Below are positions 13,095 through 21,213 of a stretch of 63,405 nt of DNA, in pieces. Position 1 is the stretch's first letter. Each line of letters opens with the position of its first letter. The translations under genes and the position numbers were made by a program. Source of the stretch: a virus; IMG/VR virus record IMGVR_UViG_3300030044_000021, positions 1-63,405 of that record; one strand, given 5' to 3'. Under the pieces are notes generated by a model. That model did no database searches and was not told where the DNA came from. It saw only the letters and a program-made list of their open reading frames with translations.

Positions 13095-13518
13095 GAAGTT
13101 GCACGAAGACGCGGTAATTCCTAAGTATGCTATGCCAGGGGACGCCGGATTCGATTTTTATGCCCTAGAAGACGTGACAATTGCTGTAGGAGAAACTAAA
13201 CTAGTTCGCACAGGCCTGGCTTTTGATGTGGGCTACGGGTATGAACTCCAAGTAAGACCTAGATCTGGACTTTCATTGAAAACCTCACTGCGTGTGGCCA
13301 ACAGTCCAGGAACGGTTGATTCGTCGTTTCGCGGCGAGGTTTGTGCCATTATGCATCTAGCCGCAAACAGCTATGGAACCATTTCTTACACTATTAAAAA
13401 GGGTGACCGCATTGCTCAAGGTGTGGTTTGCCCCGTAGTCCAAGCTGATATTGAGGTGGTAGACTATCTAAGTGAAACAGAACGTTCTACTGGCGGATTC
13501 GGGAGCACTGGCCTATGA
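13078..13518 (+). CDS. dut: dUTPase (deoxyuridine triphosphatase)
   Basis: 146 residues, the usual size of a trimeric dUTPase. It hydrolyses dUTP to dUMP and pyrophosphate, keeping uracil out of phage DNA and feeding dTMP synthesis. All five motifs are visible: PGDAGFDFYA (20-29), PRSGLSLK (61-68), NSPGTVDSSFRG (75-86, catalytic D81), KGDRIAQG (108-115) and STGGFGSTG (137-145). The start follows AGAAGGAG. It works with the ribonucleotide reductase encoded 2 kb downstream. Confidence 0.95.
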   Translation: MKIRIKKLHEDAVIPKYAMPGDAGFDFYALEDVTIAVGETKLVRTGLAFDVGYGYELQVRPRSGLSLKTSLRVANSPGTVDSSFRGEVCAIMHLAANSYGTISYTIKKGDRIAQGVVCPVVQADIEVVDYLSETERSTGGFGSTGL

Positions 13519-13757
13519 CTAGAACCATCACCGAACTACTGCATGACATCACCCAATTAGACTATGAAGTTCAATTCTGCAGCGATTTCAACGGCATGAT
13601 TAGAGTTGAATACAGGAAAGAATGGGATAAAGACTATTATCACCATGAACACAGAGGCTTTCCAGGAGCAACAATGAAACACCTAGAAGAACAGGTCTAC
13701 CATTCGCTTATTAACTTTTTAGAAGATCATAACGAGGAACTTTACAATGGTGTTTGA
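13515..13757 (+). CDS. hypothetical protein (80 residues)
   Basis: MTRTITELLHDITQLDYEVQ, acidic, with a His-rich patch, YYHHEHRGFPG, and a helix NFLEDHNEEL. It starts inside the dUTPase stop codon. Function unknown. Confidence 0.65.
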   Translation: MTRTITELLHDITQLDYEVQFCSDFNGMIRVEYRKEWDKDYYHHEHRGFPGATMKHLEEQVYHSLINFLEDHNEELYNGV

Positions 13758-13962
13758 AATACACTCAGATCGATTTGGTCATCCCTTCCTAAAGAAGGTA
13801 GATCGCCGTAGGACTAATCAGGATGGTCGCGGTCATTGGGTTGAAATTGGCAGGGCAGACCAAAAGGGCATTGAAAAATATGTTAAGGTGAACCAAAAAA
13901 CAGGACATGTCGTACTTTTGGATGAAGATGGTGTCTACAGAATGCTAGTGCTGACAGATTGA
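13747..13962 (+). CDS. hypothetical protein (71 residues)
   Basis: MVFEIHSDRFGHPFLKKVDR, then WVEIGRADQKGIEKYVKV and a beta-rich end. Small and basic. It overlaps the upstream gene by 11 bases. No family seen. Confidence 0.6.
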   Translation: MVFEIHSDRFGHPFLKKVDRRRTNQDGRGHWVEIGRADQKGIEKYVKVNQKTGHVVLLDEDGVYRMLVLTD

Positions 13963-13970
13963 GGTGATAT

Positions 13971-14147
13971 TTGAGCGACAGAATTAGACTTACAAAAAAG
14001 CAGATAGATTTCGTCATGGAGCATACCATGGAACTAGACCCCGAAAAAGCAGTTGAAAGATTCGCTGATTTGATGATTATGGAACGCGTCGATCCTACGG
14101 ACATGGTTATTCTAATCGATAAATTGATACAAAGGATGAAGAAATGA
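13971..14147 (+). CDS. small helical protein starting with TTG (58 residues)
   Basis: The start TTG at 13971 is preceded by GAGGTG with correct spacing. The protein (SDRIRLTKKQIDFVMEHTM, then PEKAVERFADLMIMERV) looks all-helical and has an acidic middle. Its TGA overlaps the next ATG. Function unknown. Confidence 0.6.
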   Translation: MSDRIRLTKKQIDFVMEHTMELDPEKAVERFADLMIMERVDPTDMVILIDKLIQRMKK

Positions 14148-14449
14148 GTAAACGAAGCTTTTGGGTACAGATTGATGAAGGAAGTGGAAATCCTGTAGAT
14201 GTTTGCTGGGGCTACTACGAATCAGATCGACCAACGATAGGCGATTGGGTCTTGGCAAGTGAAACTGATGAACCCAAAGAGCGAAGAGGCAAGAGTCGTA
14301 GGGCTCAACTCCGCCAGATGCAGAAGGCATTGGCCGAGAGATGGACAAAGTTGAGTAGAGCTGAGCTTTTGAATTCAGAACTAATTAGAGAAAATGTAGA
14401 ACTCAGATCCCAACTTACCACTTTGAGGAGTCAAGATGTTAAATTCTAA
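14144..14449 (+). CDS. hypothetical protein with coiled-coil end (101 residues)
   Basis: N-terminal beta part MSKRSFWVQIDEGSGNPVDV, then basic KERRGKSRRAQLRQMQKAL and a helical end, RENVELRSQLTTLRSQ. The basic helix could contact nucleic acid. Unrecognised. Confidence 0.65.
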   Translation: MSKRSFWVQIDEGSGNPVDVCWGYYESDRPTIGDWVLASETDEPKERRGKSRRAQLRQMQKALAERWTKLSRAELLNSELIRENVELRSQLTTLRSQDVKF

Positions 14450-15086
14450 AGCTCTAAAAGAACGCAAGCCCCGCTGGCTCGCAATGGATTGTGGTTGCCC
14501 AATGGGAGTTGATACTGATTGTAATTTGTTCCAGAAGGGGCTTCACCATGTTCTACAGTTCATTATGTTTAAGGTTGTTTATCCAATTGAAAGCTTTTTT
14601 GATGTAAAGATAGATAGAACTCGCAGAGCTTGGGATTACGCTCGTTTTGGATGGAAAAACTACGATTTCGATTTTGCTTGCGCTTATGATCTTCTTAATT
14701 TTAAGCTTAAGAGAATCCGTAAGGCGCTAGAGAACGGCCATGCTGTTCAAGAAGACGAGGATATGAAAGCGTTGAGCGATCTAATTAAGATCACTTGGAG
14801 GCTTCAAAGAGGTAGATATGAAGATAAGTATTATCGCCAGCACGAGAGACGCTGGGGTAAGCTTGAAACTAAGACTATTCCTGAAAAGTTCGATAAGAAT
14901 GGAGAGCCCACTCTCTTTAAATGGGAATCTTGGCGTTCCGGTACCCTAAATGCAACCGAAGAAGTCAAGAATCAAGAAATGGAAGAGCGTCAGGAGATGT
15001 ATAAAAAAGCTGATCAGGATTATTTGAACGACGTTGATAAGCTGGCACATATACTTAAAGCGCACGCAAGAAAATGGTGGGACTGA
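14436..15086 (+). CDS. conserved phage protein (216 residues)
   Basis: Helical protein carrying RRAWDYARFGWKNYDFDFAC and LLNFKLKRIRKALENG. This signature belongs to a family I know only as uncharacterised from several phage genomes. A C-terminal stretch (WRLQRGRYEDKYYRQHERRW) is rich in aromatic and basic residues, so an RNA or DNA contact is possible. GAGGAG precedes the ATG. Confidence 0.7.
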   Translation: MLNSKALKERKPRWLAMDCGCPMGVDTDCNLFQKGLHHVLQFIMFKVVYPIESFFDVKIDRTRRAWDYARFGWKNYDFDFACAYDLLNFKLKRIRKALENGHAVQEDEDMKALSDLIKITWRLQRGRYEDKYYRQHERRWGKLETKTIPEKFDKNGEPTLFKWESWRSGTLNATEEVKNQEMEERQEMYKKADQDYLNDVDKLAHILKAHARKWWD

Positions 15087-15385
15087 TGGGATTTAATATC
15101 GATGATCTAGATATTACCGATGAGCAGAAGACCAAATTGAAAAGGCTGAGCCGTTGGGCCATTTGGAATGGAGCCTGGATAGCATTCAAGAATTTTAGTT
15201 TACTAGTAGCCGCCACGATTTTAATTGGATATTTAAATTTTAAATATTTGAATTCCGAAGCCTTTGTTACTGTTTCAAGCTTCCTAAACGGAATCATGTT
15301 TGTACTGCAAATTAGGCTTGACTTTCGTAAGGGAAATGCTAAGCTGGTAGAAGAAATTAACAAGATACTTGAACCACAAGAATAA
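15086..15385 (+). CDS. two-helix membrane protein (99 residues)
   Basis: Starts MGFNIDDLDITDEQKTKLKR. Probable membrane segments are WIAFKNFSLLVAATILIGYL and VTVSSFLNGIMFVLQI; the tail is charged. The ATG overlaps the previous TGA. The role is unknown. Confidence 0.6.
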   Translation: MGFNIDDLDITDEQKTKLKRLSRWAIWNGAWIAFKNFSLLVAATILIGYLNFKYLNSEAFVTVSSFLNGIMFVLQIRLDFRKGNAKLVEEINKILEPQE

Positions 15386-15400
15386 TAGAGGACACCGTAA

Positions 15401-17026
15401 ATGAAGAGTTCGTTCGATGTTTTTTCGTCTAAGTTTTCACAAGACATTTATCTGCAAAAATACTCCAAAGACGGAGTTGAAACATGGGCTGATACAGCCA
15501 AACGAGTAACTGAAGCAGTTTGTTCTCAGTTACTTGATGCCAAGACTAAAGAAAAGATCTACAATATCATCCTAGATCGTAAATTCATTCCAGGTGGACG
15601 CTACCTGTACGCTGCCGGAAGAGAGTTCCATCAAGTTAATAATTGCTTTCTATTCAGAGCAGAAGATTCCAGAGAGTCCTGGGCTGAAGTTCAACACAAG
15701 GTTACTGCAGCGTTGATGACTGGTGGTGGTATTGGAGTAGAATACTCTAAGTTGCGTGGCGAAGGCGAAAAGATCGCTCGAACAGGTGGGACTTCTACAG
15801 GACCGATTGCCTTGATGAAAATGGTTAACGAGTCTGGGCGCTATATTATGCAGGGAGGACAACGTAGATCTGCAATCTGGGCTGGACTCAATTGGTCACA
15901 TAAGGATGTTTTTAAATTTATCCACCTCAAGGACTACACGGATTTCCTTAAGCAGGCTAAACTATCAGACCTAACGTTCCCACTCCCAATGGAACTCACC
16001 AATATTTCTGTGGTCTATGATACGGAATTCTTCATTGCTATAGAGAACGAGAACCACGACAAGCACCAACTGGCCAAGAAGGTTTGGTTGGAAAATTGTA
16101 AGCAAGCATTTTCTTCTGCTGAACCAGGCATGAGCTTTAACTTCCGTAAGGATGCGGAATCATTGAGAAATGCATGTACGGAAGTGACGAGCGAAGATGA
16201 TTCTGATAAGTGTAATCTAGGAACAGTTTGGATTAATAGGATTAAGGATAAGAAGGATCTTGCAGAAACCGTTAAGTACGCTACCTTGTTCTTGCTTTGT
16301 GGTGGTATCTACAGTGACGTTCCTACAGCCAAGATTAAGGAAGTGGGCGTTAAGAACAACCGCATTGGATTGGGTCTAGGTGGAATCCATGAATGGCTCA
16401 TGGCCAGAGGTTTGGGATATGAAGTAAGCCCAGAACTCCACAAGTGGCTGTCTATTTATGAACAAGAATCAGACTCCGCAGCCTTCATTGGAGCTAAGCA
16501 ATTGGGAGTATCTGTGCCAAAGGGGGTTCGTGCAATCGCTCCAACAGGAACCATCGGGATCATTGCAGAATCTACTACAGGGATTGAACCACTCTTCTGT
16601 AAGGCTTATAAGAGGCGTTACTTCAAGGACAACAAGTGGATGTATCAATATGTAGTGGACGGATCTGTCAAGAGGCTCCTAGAACAAGGTGTCAAACTTG
16701 AAAATATCAAGGATTCTTACGACTTGACATTTAAGCAACGGGTTAAGTTCCAGGCCGATGTTCAAAACTATGTGGATATGTCTATTTCTAGTACTTGTAA
16801 CATGCCGTCATGGGGATCTGAGACTAATAATGAAGATAACTATGAGAAGAATGCTAATGTTCTTCTGAAGTACGCTAAGCGTCTTAGGGGATTCACCGTT
16901 TATCCAGATGGATGCCGTGGTGGACAGCCATTGACACGAGTTACTCTGGAAGAAGCTCTTCAAGATGAAGGCAAGGTGTTTGAGGAAATGGAAAATAGTT
17001 GTGTTAACGGGGTTTGTGGGATATGA
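15401..17026 (+). CDS. nrdJ: adenosylcobalamin-dependent (class II) ribonucleotide reductase
   Basis: 541 residues. Reduces ribonucleotides to deoxyribonucleotides with a 5'-deoxyadenosyl radical from coenzyme B12, so it needs no oxygen and no separate radical subunit. Visible residues are C82 (NNCFLF), the N-x-C-x-E catalytic site NACTE at 257-261, C271 in CNLG (the partner disulfide, 12 residues after C259), APTGTIG near residue 380 and a C-terminal redox pair C534/C539. No ATP-cone domain precedes the catalytic core. The ribosome site is AGAGGA. It lies in a block with dUTPase and RNA-repair genes and overlaps the next gene. Confidence 0.9.
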   Translation: MKSSFDVFSSKFSQDIYLQKYSKDGVETWADTAKRVTEAVCSQLLDAKTKEKIYNIILDRKFIPGGRYLYAAGREFHQVNNCFLFRAEDSRESWAEVQHKVTAALMTGGGIGVEYSKLRGEGEKIARTGGTSTGPIALMKMVNESGRYIMQGGQRRSAIWAGLNWSHKDVFKFIHLKDYTDFLKQAKLSDLTFPLPMELTNISVVYDTEFFIAIENENHDKHQLAKKVWLENCKQAFSSAEPGMSFNFRKDAESLRNACTEVTSEDDSDKCNLGTVWINRIKDKKDLAETVKYATLFLLCGGIYSDVPTAKIKEVGVKNNRIGLGLGGIHEWLMARGLGYEVSPELHKWLSIYEQESDSAAFIGAKQLGVSVPKGVRAIAPTGTIGIIAESTTGIEPLFCKAYKRRYFKDNKWMYQYVVDGSVKRLLEQGVKLENIKDSYDLTFKQRVKFQADVQNYVDMSISSTCNMPSWGSETNNEDNYEKNANVLLKYAKRLRGFTVYPDGCRGGQPLTRVTLEEALQDEGKVFEEMENSCVNGVCGI

Positions 17027-18003
17027 ATGAAATATTACGCATTAAGTTCGGCAGTCATCTTTACGGGACAGATACCCCAGAATCCGATTTGGACTACAAA
17101 GCTATATACCTTCCAAGTCCAAGAGAAATCGTATTAGGAAACTATAAGAAGACCATTCAAAAAACTCGACCAAAAGCTGATTGTGAGCGTAATACGAAAG
17201 ACGACATTGATATTGAGATCTTTAGCTTAGATCGTTTTTTAGAATTATTAATGGAAGGCCAAACCGTAGCCCTGGATGTTTTGTTTTCTCCAGAATTTAG
17301 AGCTTCTAAATATAGCTCCATAGGAGCCAATTCTTTCATAATTTCTCCTATCTATGAAAATAGAGAAAAGCTTCTGACTAGAAACGTTTGTGCTTTCATC
17401 GGTTACGCGAAAACTCAAGCTCAAAAATATGGGCTAAAAGGCTTTAGAATTCATGCACTTAGAGCCACCCTAGAATGGCTAAAAGATCTCCCAGAATATA
17501 TGGAATTAGGCGCAACTGACGTAGATAACTTTATTAAAACTTGCCAGAATGAGTACATAAAGGTAACACAATGTAAAGCACCTAATGGAACTCTAGAGCC
17601 TCATCTAGAGGTATGTGATAAAAAGTATCCCTATCATGCTAGCGTGAAGTATGTGAAATCACAAATTCAACGTAAATTTGATGAATACGGCAAGAGAGCG
17701 CTACTCGCTGAGAACAACCAGGGCGTGGATCAAAAAGCGTGTAGTCATGCCATTCGTGTAAATAGTGAAGCTTTGGAACTACTCCAGACAGGACATATTA
17801 CGTTCCCTAGACCAGATAGAGAACTTTTGCTCAAGGTTAAATTGGGACAGATTCCATATAAAGAAACTGCAGAAATCATTGAGAACGGTCTAGAACTACT
17901 TAAAGAAACTCAGCTAAAATCTACCCTCCGCGACACACCAGACAAGGAATGGGCCGACAACTTTATTTATGAAGTTTATTCAGATATCGTAAAAAGAGGT
18001 TGA
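17023..18003 (+). CDS. RlaP-like nucleotidyltransferase
   Basis: 326 residues. N-terminal GSHLYGTDTPESDLD (residues 10-24) gives the GS...DxD site of polymerase-beta-fold nucleotidyltransferases; DIDIEIFSLDRFLELLMEG adds the third acidic position. The pattern GSxxYGTxTPxSDxD matches the RlaP family, linked by others to RNA repair. The neighbouring kinase/phosphatase and ligase genes support that role. The start is the ATG overlapping the previous TGA; an earlier in-frame ATG lies within the reductase gene. The substrate remains unknown. Confidence 0.8.
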   Translation: MNEILRIKFGSHLYGTDTPESDLDYKAIYLPSPREIVLGNYKKTIQKTRPKADCERNTKDDIDIEIFSLDRFLELLMEGQTVALDVLFSPEFRASKYSSIGANSFIISPIYENREKLLTRNVCAFIGYAKTQAQKYGLKGFRIHALRATLEWLKDLPEYMELGATDVDNFIKTCQNEYIKVTQCKAPNGTLEPHLEVCDKKYPYHASVKYVKSQIQRKFDEYGKRALLAENNQGVDQKACSHAIRVNSEALELLQTGHITFPRPDRELLLKVKLGQIPYKETAEIIENGLELLKETQLKSTLRDTPDKEWADNFIYEVYSDIVKRG

Positions 18004-18027
18004 CTTTTATAAAAGTTTGGGTAGGAT
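18000..18027 (+). promoter_or_regulatory. promoter for the Pnkp gene (leaderless)
   Basis: TTGACT (18000-18005), 16-base spacer, TAGGAT (18022-18027). The ATG at 18035 is 7 bases after the -10 box and lacks a ribosome site. The TGA in the -35 box is the stop codon of the RlaP-like gene. Confidence 0.7.
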
Positions 18028-18034
18028 GGTATGT

Positions 18035-18898
18035 ATGAGCAAGTTAATCCTAATGGTAGGCCCACCTGGCAGCGGTAAGAGTTCTAAGGCTAAAGCCCTA
18101 GCTCGCAACGAAGGCTATATCTACATCAATCAAGATTCCCAACAAAAAGAACATCTGGTTCTATTCCATCAAGCCATCCAAGACGGCAAAGATATTGTGA
18201 TCGATAGGCTCAACTTTAATAAAATCCAGAGAGATCGCTATCTTAATCCAGCCAAAGGAAAGGGCTATCAGACTGAAATTATCGTTCTCCATGAGTCTTT
18301 TAAGACCTGCTTTGATCGTTGTCTAGCCCGTAAGGACCATGAAACGATTAAAGTAGAAGCTGATGCTAGCAATGCTCTAAACATGTTCTTTTCCAAGTAT
18401 GAGCGCGTGCAAGATTCGGAAGCGGACACCGTGACTAGGGTGTGGCCTGAGGGTTTTAAAGAACCAGTGATTTGGTCAGATTTAGACGGGACTCTATGCG
18501 ATGTGGAACATAGACGTCATTTTGTTCGAGGAGAATGCAAAAAAGACTGGAACGGTTTTTTTAAAGGAATGGCAGACGACACAGTAAATTGGCCTGTAAT
18601 GGACCTACTAAAGAACTTTTCTAAGAGCCACGGAGTTGTATATTGCTCTGGTAGACCGGATAACTGGCGTAAGCAGACGCAAGATTGGCTAAAAGATAAT
18701 AGCGCTCCGCATGGTCTTTTGTTTATGCGGCCTAGAAGTGATTCTAGGCCGGATAATATTGTGAAGGAAATAATGCTTGATTTTGAAGTGTTGACCCGCT
18801 TCGATGTTTATTTTTGTTTAGATGATCGAAACCAAGTAGTTAAAATGTTACGTCAACGTGGGCTAACGGTTTTTCAAGTAGCAGAAGGTAATTTCTAA
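18035..18898 (+). CDS. polynucleotide 5'-kinase/3'-phosphatase (Pnkp)
   Basis: 287 residues with the T4 Pnkp arrangement. The N-terminal kinase has the Walker A loop GPPGSGKS (9-16) and the second kinase motif DIVIDRLNFNKIQRDRY (53-69). The C-terminal HAD-type phosphatase has DLDGT (149-153), where D149 would form the phospho-enzyme. It heals RNA ends by phosphorylating 5'-OH and removing 3'-phosphate or 2',3'-cyclic phosphate, so the ligase encoded next can seal them. In T4 this pair repairs tRNA cut by the host nuclease PrrC. The start at 18035 rather than 18017 is set by the promoter. Confidence 0.92.
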   Translation: MSKLILMVGPPGSGKSSKAKALARNEGYIYINQDSQQKEHLVLFHQAIQDGKDIVIDRLNFNKIQRDRYLNPAKGKGYQTEIIVLHESFKTCFDRCLARKDHETIKVEADASNALNMFFSKYERVQDSEADTVTRVWPEGFKEPVIWSDLDGTLCDVEHRRHFVRGECKKDWNGFFKGMADDTVNWPVMDLLKNFSKSHGVVYCSGRPDNWRKQTQDWLKDNSAPHGLLFMRPRSDSRPDNIVKEIMLDFEVLTRFDVYFCLDDRNQVVKMLRQRGLTVFQVAEGNF

Positions 18899-18904
18899 AG
18901 AATT

Positions 18905-18987
18905 GGAAGGTAGTCCTTCCCGTGGCGCAATCCCGTTGATGGACATGGCTGGTTGACATGCCTGGAGGGATCTCAAACCGGCCCACG
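18905..18987 (+). ncRNA. predicted pseudoknot RNA upstream of the RNA ligase gene
   Basis: Five helices read by eye: GGAAGG/CCUUCC (18905-18910 with 18915-18920); CGUGG/CCACG (18921-18925 with 18983-18987); AUCCC/GGGAU (18930-18934 with 18967-18971); GG-A-CAUG/CAUGCC (18941-18947 with 18957-18962); and a loop-to-tail pseudoknot GCUGGUU/AACCGGC (18948-18954 with 18976-18982, one G-U). No known riboswitch or ribozyme matches. The ligase ribosome site AGGAG (19013-19017) follows. Confidence 0.55.
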
Positions 18988-19022
18988 TAAAAATGATGTT
19001 AGAATGTTGAATAGGAGCAAAT

Positions 19023-20153
19023 ATGTCTGAAACTGATTTTAAAGTACCATTGACCAAGATTTTGGAAATTAACCCGCATAATAACGCGGAAAAACTTGAG
19101 GTCGCAGTTGTGTACGGATTCCAGATTGTAGTCAGAAAGTCCCAATATAAAGTGGGAGATAGCGTAATTCTAATTCCGATTGACTCTGTGCTCCCGAAAT
19201 GGCTAGAGGATCGAATCTTCCCCCCAGAATCTAAAGTAAAATTAAATGGAAGCAGGGTGCGTCAGATACGGTTGAGAGGGCTCGCTTCGCAAGGAATGCT
19301 GCTGGACACTACTGATGTAAGAGATAAGGTAGATTTTAAGAAGGTTCGTTTCGAAGACAACTTAGCAGAAGCTTTGGGTGTTATCAAGTACGAACCTCCA
19401 GTTAAGGGTCCTTCAACAACTATAGGTAAAGATAAGCAAAGGAATAAGCCTTACGAACACCCATTATTCCACAAATATAACGGGCTTGATTCCATACGCT
19501 GGCTACCTAATTTGTTTAAAGAAGGTGAAGAAGTCGTTATTCAGTGCAAATTGCACGGTACGAATGCACGGGCATCCTTACTGCCTTACCAAACCAACAC
19601 TCTGTGGCGTAAGATAGTTAAGTTCCTTGGTCTGGCCCCTAAACAGGAACAATGTTATGGGTCTAATAATGTCCAAAAAGCTGTAGGTCGCGACAATAAG
19701 CATTTCTATTCAGAAGATGTTTGGGGACAAACGTTCAGATCAATTGACGTGTTTAGTAAACTTAAACTAGGTGAAACGGTCTACGGAGAGATTATTGGGC
19801 CAGGGATTCAGGCCAATTACGACTATAGCCTCAAGGAATACCATTTTGTGCTGTTTGATGTCAAAGTACTTCAACCAGATGGCAAGCAAACCTGGCTTAA
19901 TCCAGGGGACGTAGAAGTCTTTGCTAAAGAACGTGGGTTTGAGTACGTTCCAGTCCTGCACAAAGGTCCGTACAACAAGGAACTTGCCTATGGGTTAACC
20001 AAAGGTCCTAGCGTATACGACCCTAATACCAAGGTCAGGGAAGGTATTGTAATTAAGGCTGCCACTGATTATAGTATTGAGGGCAACAAGAAGGCTTTGA
20101 AGTGGATAAGTGAGGATTATTTGGATGACAAAACCAATAGCGACAACCATTAA
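19023..20153 (+). CDS. RNA ligase, DRB0094 (Rnl5) type
   Basis: 376 residues. Seals 5'-phosphate to 3'-OH RNA ends through a lysyl-AMP intermediate. As in the Deinococcus DRB0094 family, an N-terminal OB-like domain (residues about 1-120) precedes the nucleotidyltransferase domain. Motif I is CKLHGTNAR (175-183) with K176 as the likely nucleophile. Later motifs are YGEIIGPGIQANYDY, REGIVIKAA and LKWISEDYL. Two genes upstream is the RlaP-like protein and one upstream is Pnkp, forming a repair set. A structured RNA and an AGGAG site precede the ATG. Confidence 0.9.
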   Translation: MSETDFKVPLTKILEINPHNNAEKLEVAVVYGFQIVVRKSQYKVGDSVILIPIDSVLPKWLEDRIFPPESKVKLNGSRVRQIRLRGLASQGMLLDTTDVRDKVDFKKVRFEDNLAEALGVIKYEPPVKGPSTTIGKDKQRNKPYEHPLFHKYNGLDSIRWLPNLFKEGEEVVIQCKLHGTNARASLLPYQTNTLWRKIVKFLGLAPKQEQCYGSNNVQKAVGRDNKHFYSEDVWGQTFRSIDVFSKLKLGETVYGEIIGPGIQANYDYSLKEYHFVLFDVKVLQPDGKQTWLNPGDVEVFAKERGFEYVPVLHKGPYNKELAYGLTKGPSVYDPNTKVREGIVIKAATDYSIEGNKKALKWISEDYLDDKTNSDNH

Positions 20154-20361
20154 AGTACCCTCCACCGGAAAAGTTCTTCTGAGTAAGTTCAAAAATCTGA
20201 TTGACATTTCCAAAGTAGTATATTACTCTTTAGATATAAATGAGGATAAGACTCTCACTTTAAAGTTTTTCGACAAAAATAAGAAGTTGATCAAACCGAA
20301 GGAAAATAAAGATGGCAAAGAAAAAGCTAAAAGCAAAAAAGACAATAAAGCCAAGCGGTAA
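20125..20361 (+). CDS. hypothetical protein with Lys-rich tail (78 residues)
   Basis: MTKPIATTIKVPSTGKVLLS, a beta-rich body, then a tail KDGKEKAKSKKDNKAKR. It overlaps the ligase gene by 29 bases and the next gene by 50, so part of its tail-coding DNA is used in two frames. The start at 20125 follows GAGGA. Confidence 0.55.
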   Translation: MTKPIATTIKVPSTGKVLLSKFKNLIDISKVVYYSLDINEDKTLTLKFFDKNKKLIKPKENKDGKEKAKSKKDNKAKR

Positions 20362-20557
20362 GAATATTGTCGTATATGTTGACAACAGCATTCAAAAAGT
20401 AAAAGTGTTTAAAGACCTTAAAAAAGCTCTCTCTTTCGTAGAAACTTACACGAAGGAGAATCCAGATCCCATGGATGGGTACTGGATAGATTTGCTAGTC
20501 ACAAATATTAATGGCAAAGTTGTTGCTATGGACCAAATGGAAATCGAGAAGGGATAA
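20312..20557 (+). CDS. basic hypothetical protein (81 residues)
   Basis: Starts MAKKKLKAKKTIKPSGKNIV, strongly basic, then DLKKALSFVETYTKENPDP. Nucleic-acid binding is plausible from charge but unproven. It has a 50-base out-of-phase overlap with the previous gene. Confidence 0.6.
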   Translation: MAKKKLKAKKTIKPSGKNIVVYVDNSIQKVKVFKDLKKALSFVETYTKENPDPMDGYWIDLLVTNINGKVVAMDQMEIEKG

Positions 20558-20558
20558 T

Positions 20559-20888
20559 ATGAGTACAATTAAGATTCACGAAGCAGTTCTAGATGTAACA
20601 CCTACAGAATTTAAGAACTTGCCAGCTGACGCGACTTATAAGTTGACCAAAACAGGAAGTAAACTATACAACTTCTATGTTTCAGATGGCGATACTATGA
20701 CTGGATCGCTTCAAATCGTAAATGTCAAGGAATTGGGACTGCCAGGTGTTAAAGTGAATAGTCGGAATTATACGGATTACATTCGAACCAGTCCTATTGT
20801 GAAAGTTCTGGATGCCACTAGCGATACGATCACTTTTGAGACTGAGGGTGGTTTTTATAAGCTTGAGAAGCTCCCATATGAAGCATAA
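20559..20888 (+). CDS. hypothetical protein (109 residues)
   Basis: MSTIKIHEAVLDVTPTEFKN, mostly beta strands, ending EGGFYKLEKLPYEA. It begins one base after the previous stop; a longer frame from 20511 lies inside the previous gene. No family recognised. Confidence 0.6.
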   Translation: MSTIKIHEAVLDVTPTEFKNLPADATYKLTKTGSKLYNFYVSDGDTMTGSLQIVNVKELGLPGVKVNSRNYTDYIRTSPIVKVLDATSDTITFETEGGFYKLEKLPYEA

Positions 20889-21213
20889 ACTACACGGTGA
20901 TGTACCAGAAGAGCATCTCAAAATAGCTGAAGAACTCATTGGACTTGAAGAATATTTTGAATCTAAGGCTGTTACTTTTCCGAGTGATTTGATGGCCAAA
21001 GGATACGTCTGCCTTGCTGCAGACTGGTATGCTATGGGAGATGAAGATAAAGGAAGAGACCTACTCGATAAAGCAGTTAAGGTATGTCCTACCTATTTTG
21101 ATAGAGAGATCAAGATACAAACTCAGGAAGACCCAACTTTCAATCTTTTGGTTAGAACCTTGTCCGCTAATATTGTTGCCCTTTTTAGCGACATAGTCTA
21201 TGGTGAAAACTAA
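20878..21213 (+). CDS. helical, TPR-like hypothetical protein (111 residues)
   Basis: EHLKIAEELIGLEEYFES, then KGYVCLAADWYAMGDEDKG and LLDKAVKVCPTYFDREI. The AADWYAMGD..KG..LLDKAVK stretch looks like one tetratricopeptide repeat. Overlaps with both neighbours support it. A protein-binding role is plausible. Confidence 0.6.
   Translation: MKHKLHGDVPEEHLKIAEELIGLEEYFESKAVTFPSDLMAKGYVCLAADWYAMGDEDKGRDLLDKAVKVCPTYFDREIKIQTQEDPTFNLLVRTLSANIVALFSDIVYGEN

Noticed and set aside
18953-18958. TTGACA before the RNA ligase gene as a promoter
   Set aside because: No -10 box lies at 16-18 bases; the bases are used in the predicted pseudoknot.
18905-18987. HDV-like or twister ribozyme, or tRNA
   Set aside because: Strand order of the helices does not match the HDV nested fold, twister core bases are missing, and the segment lacks the T-arm and acceptor geometry of a tRNA.
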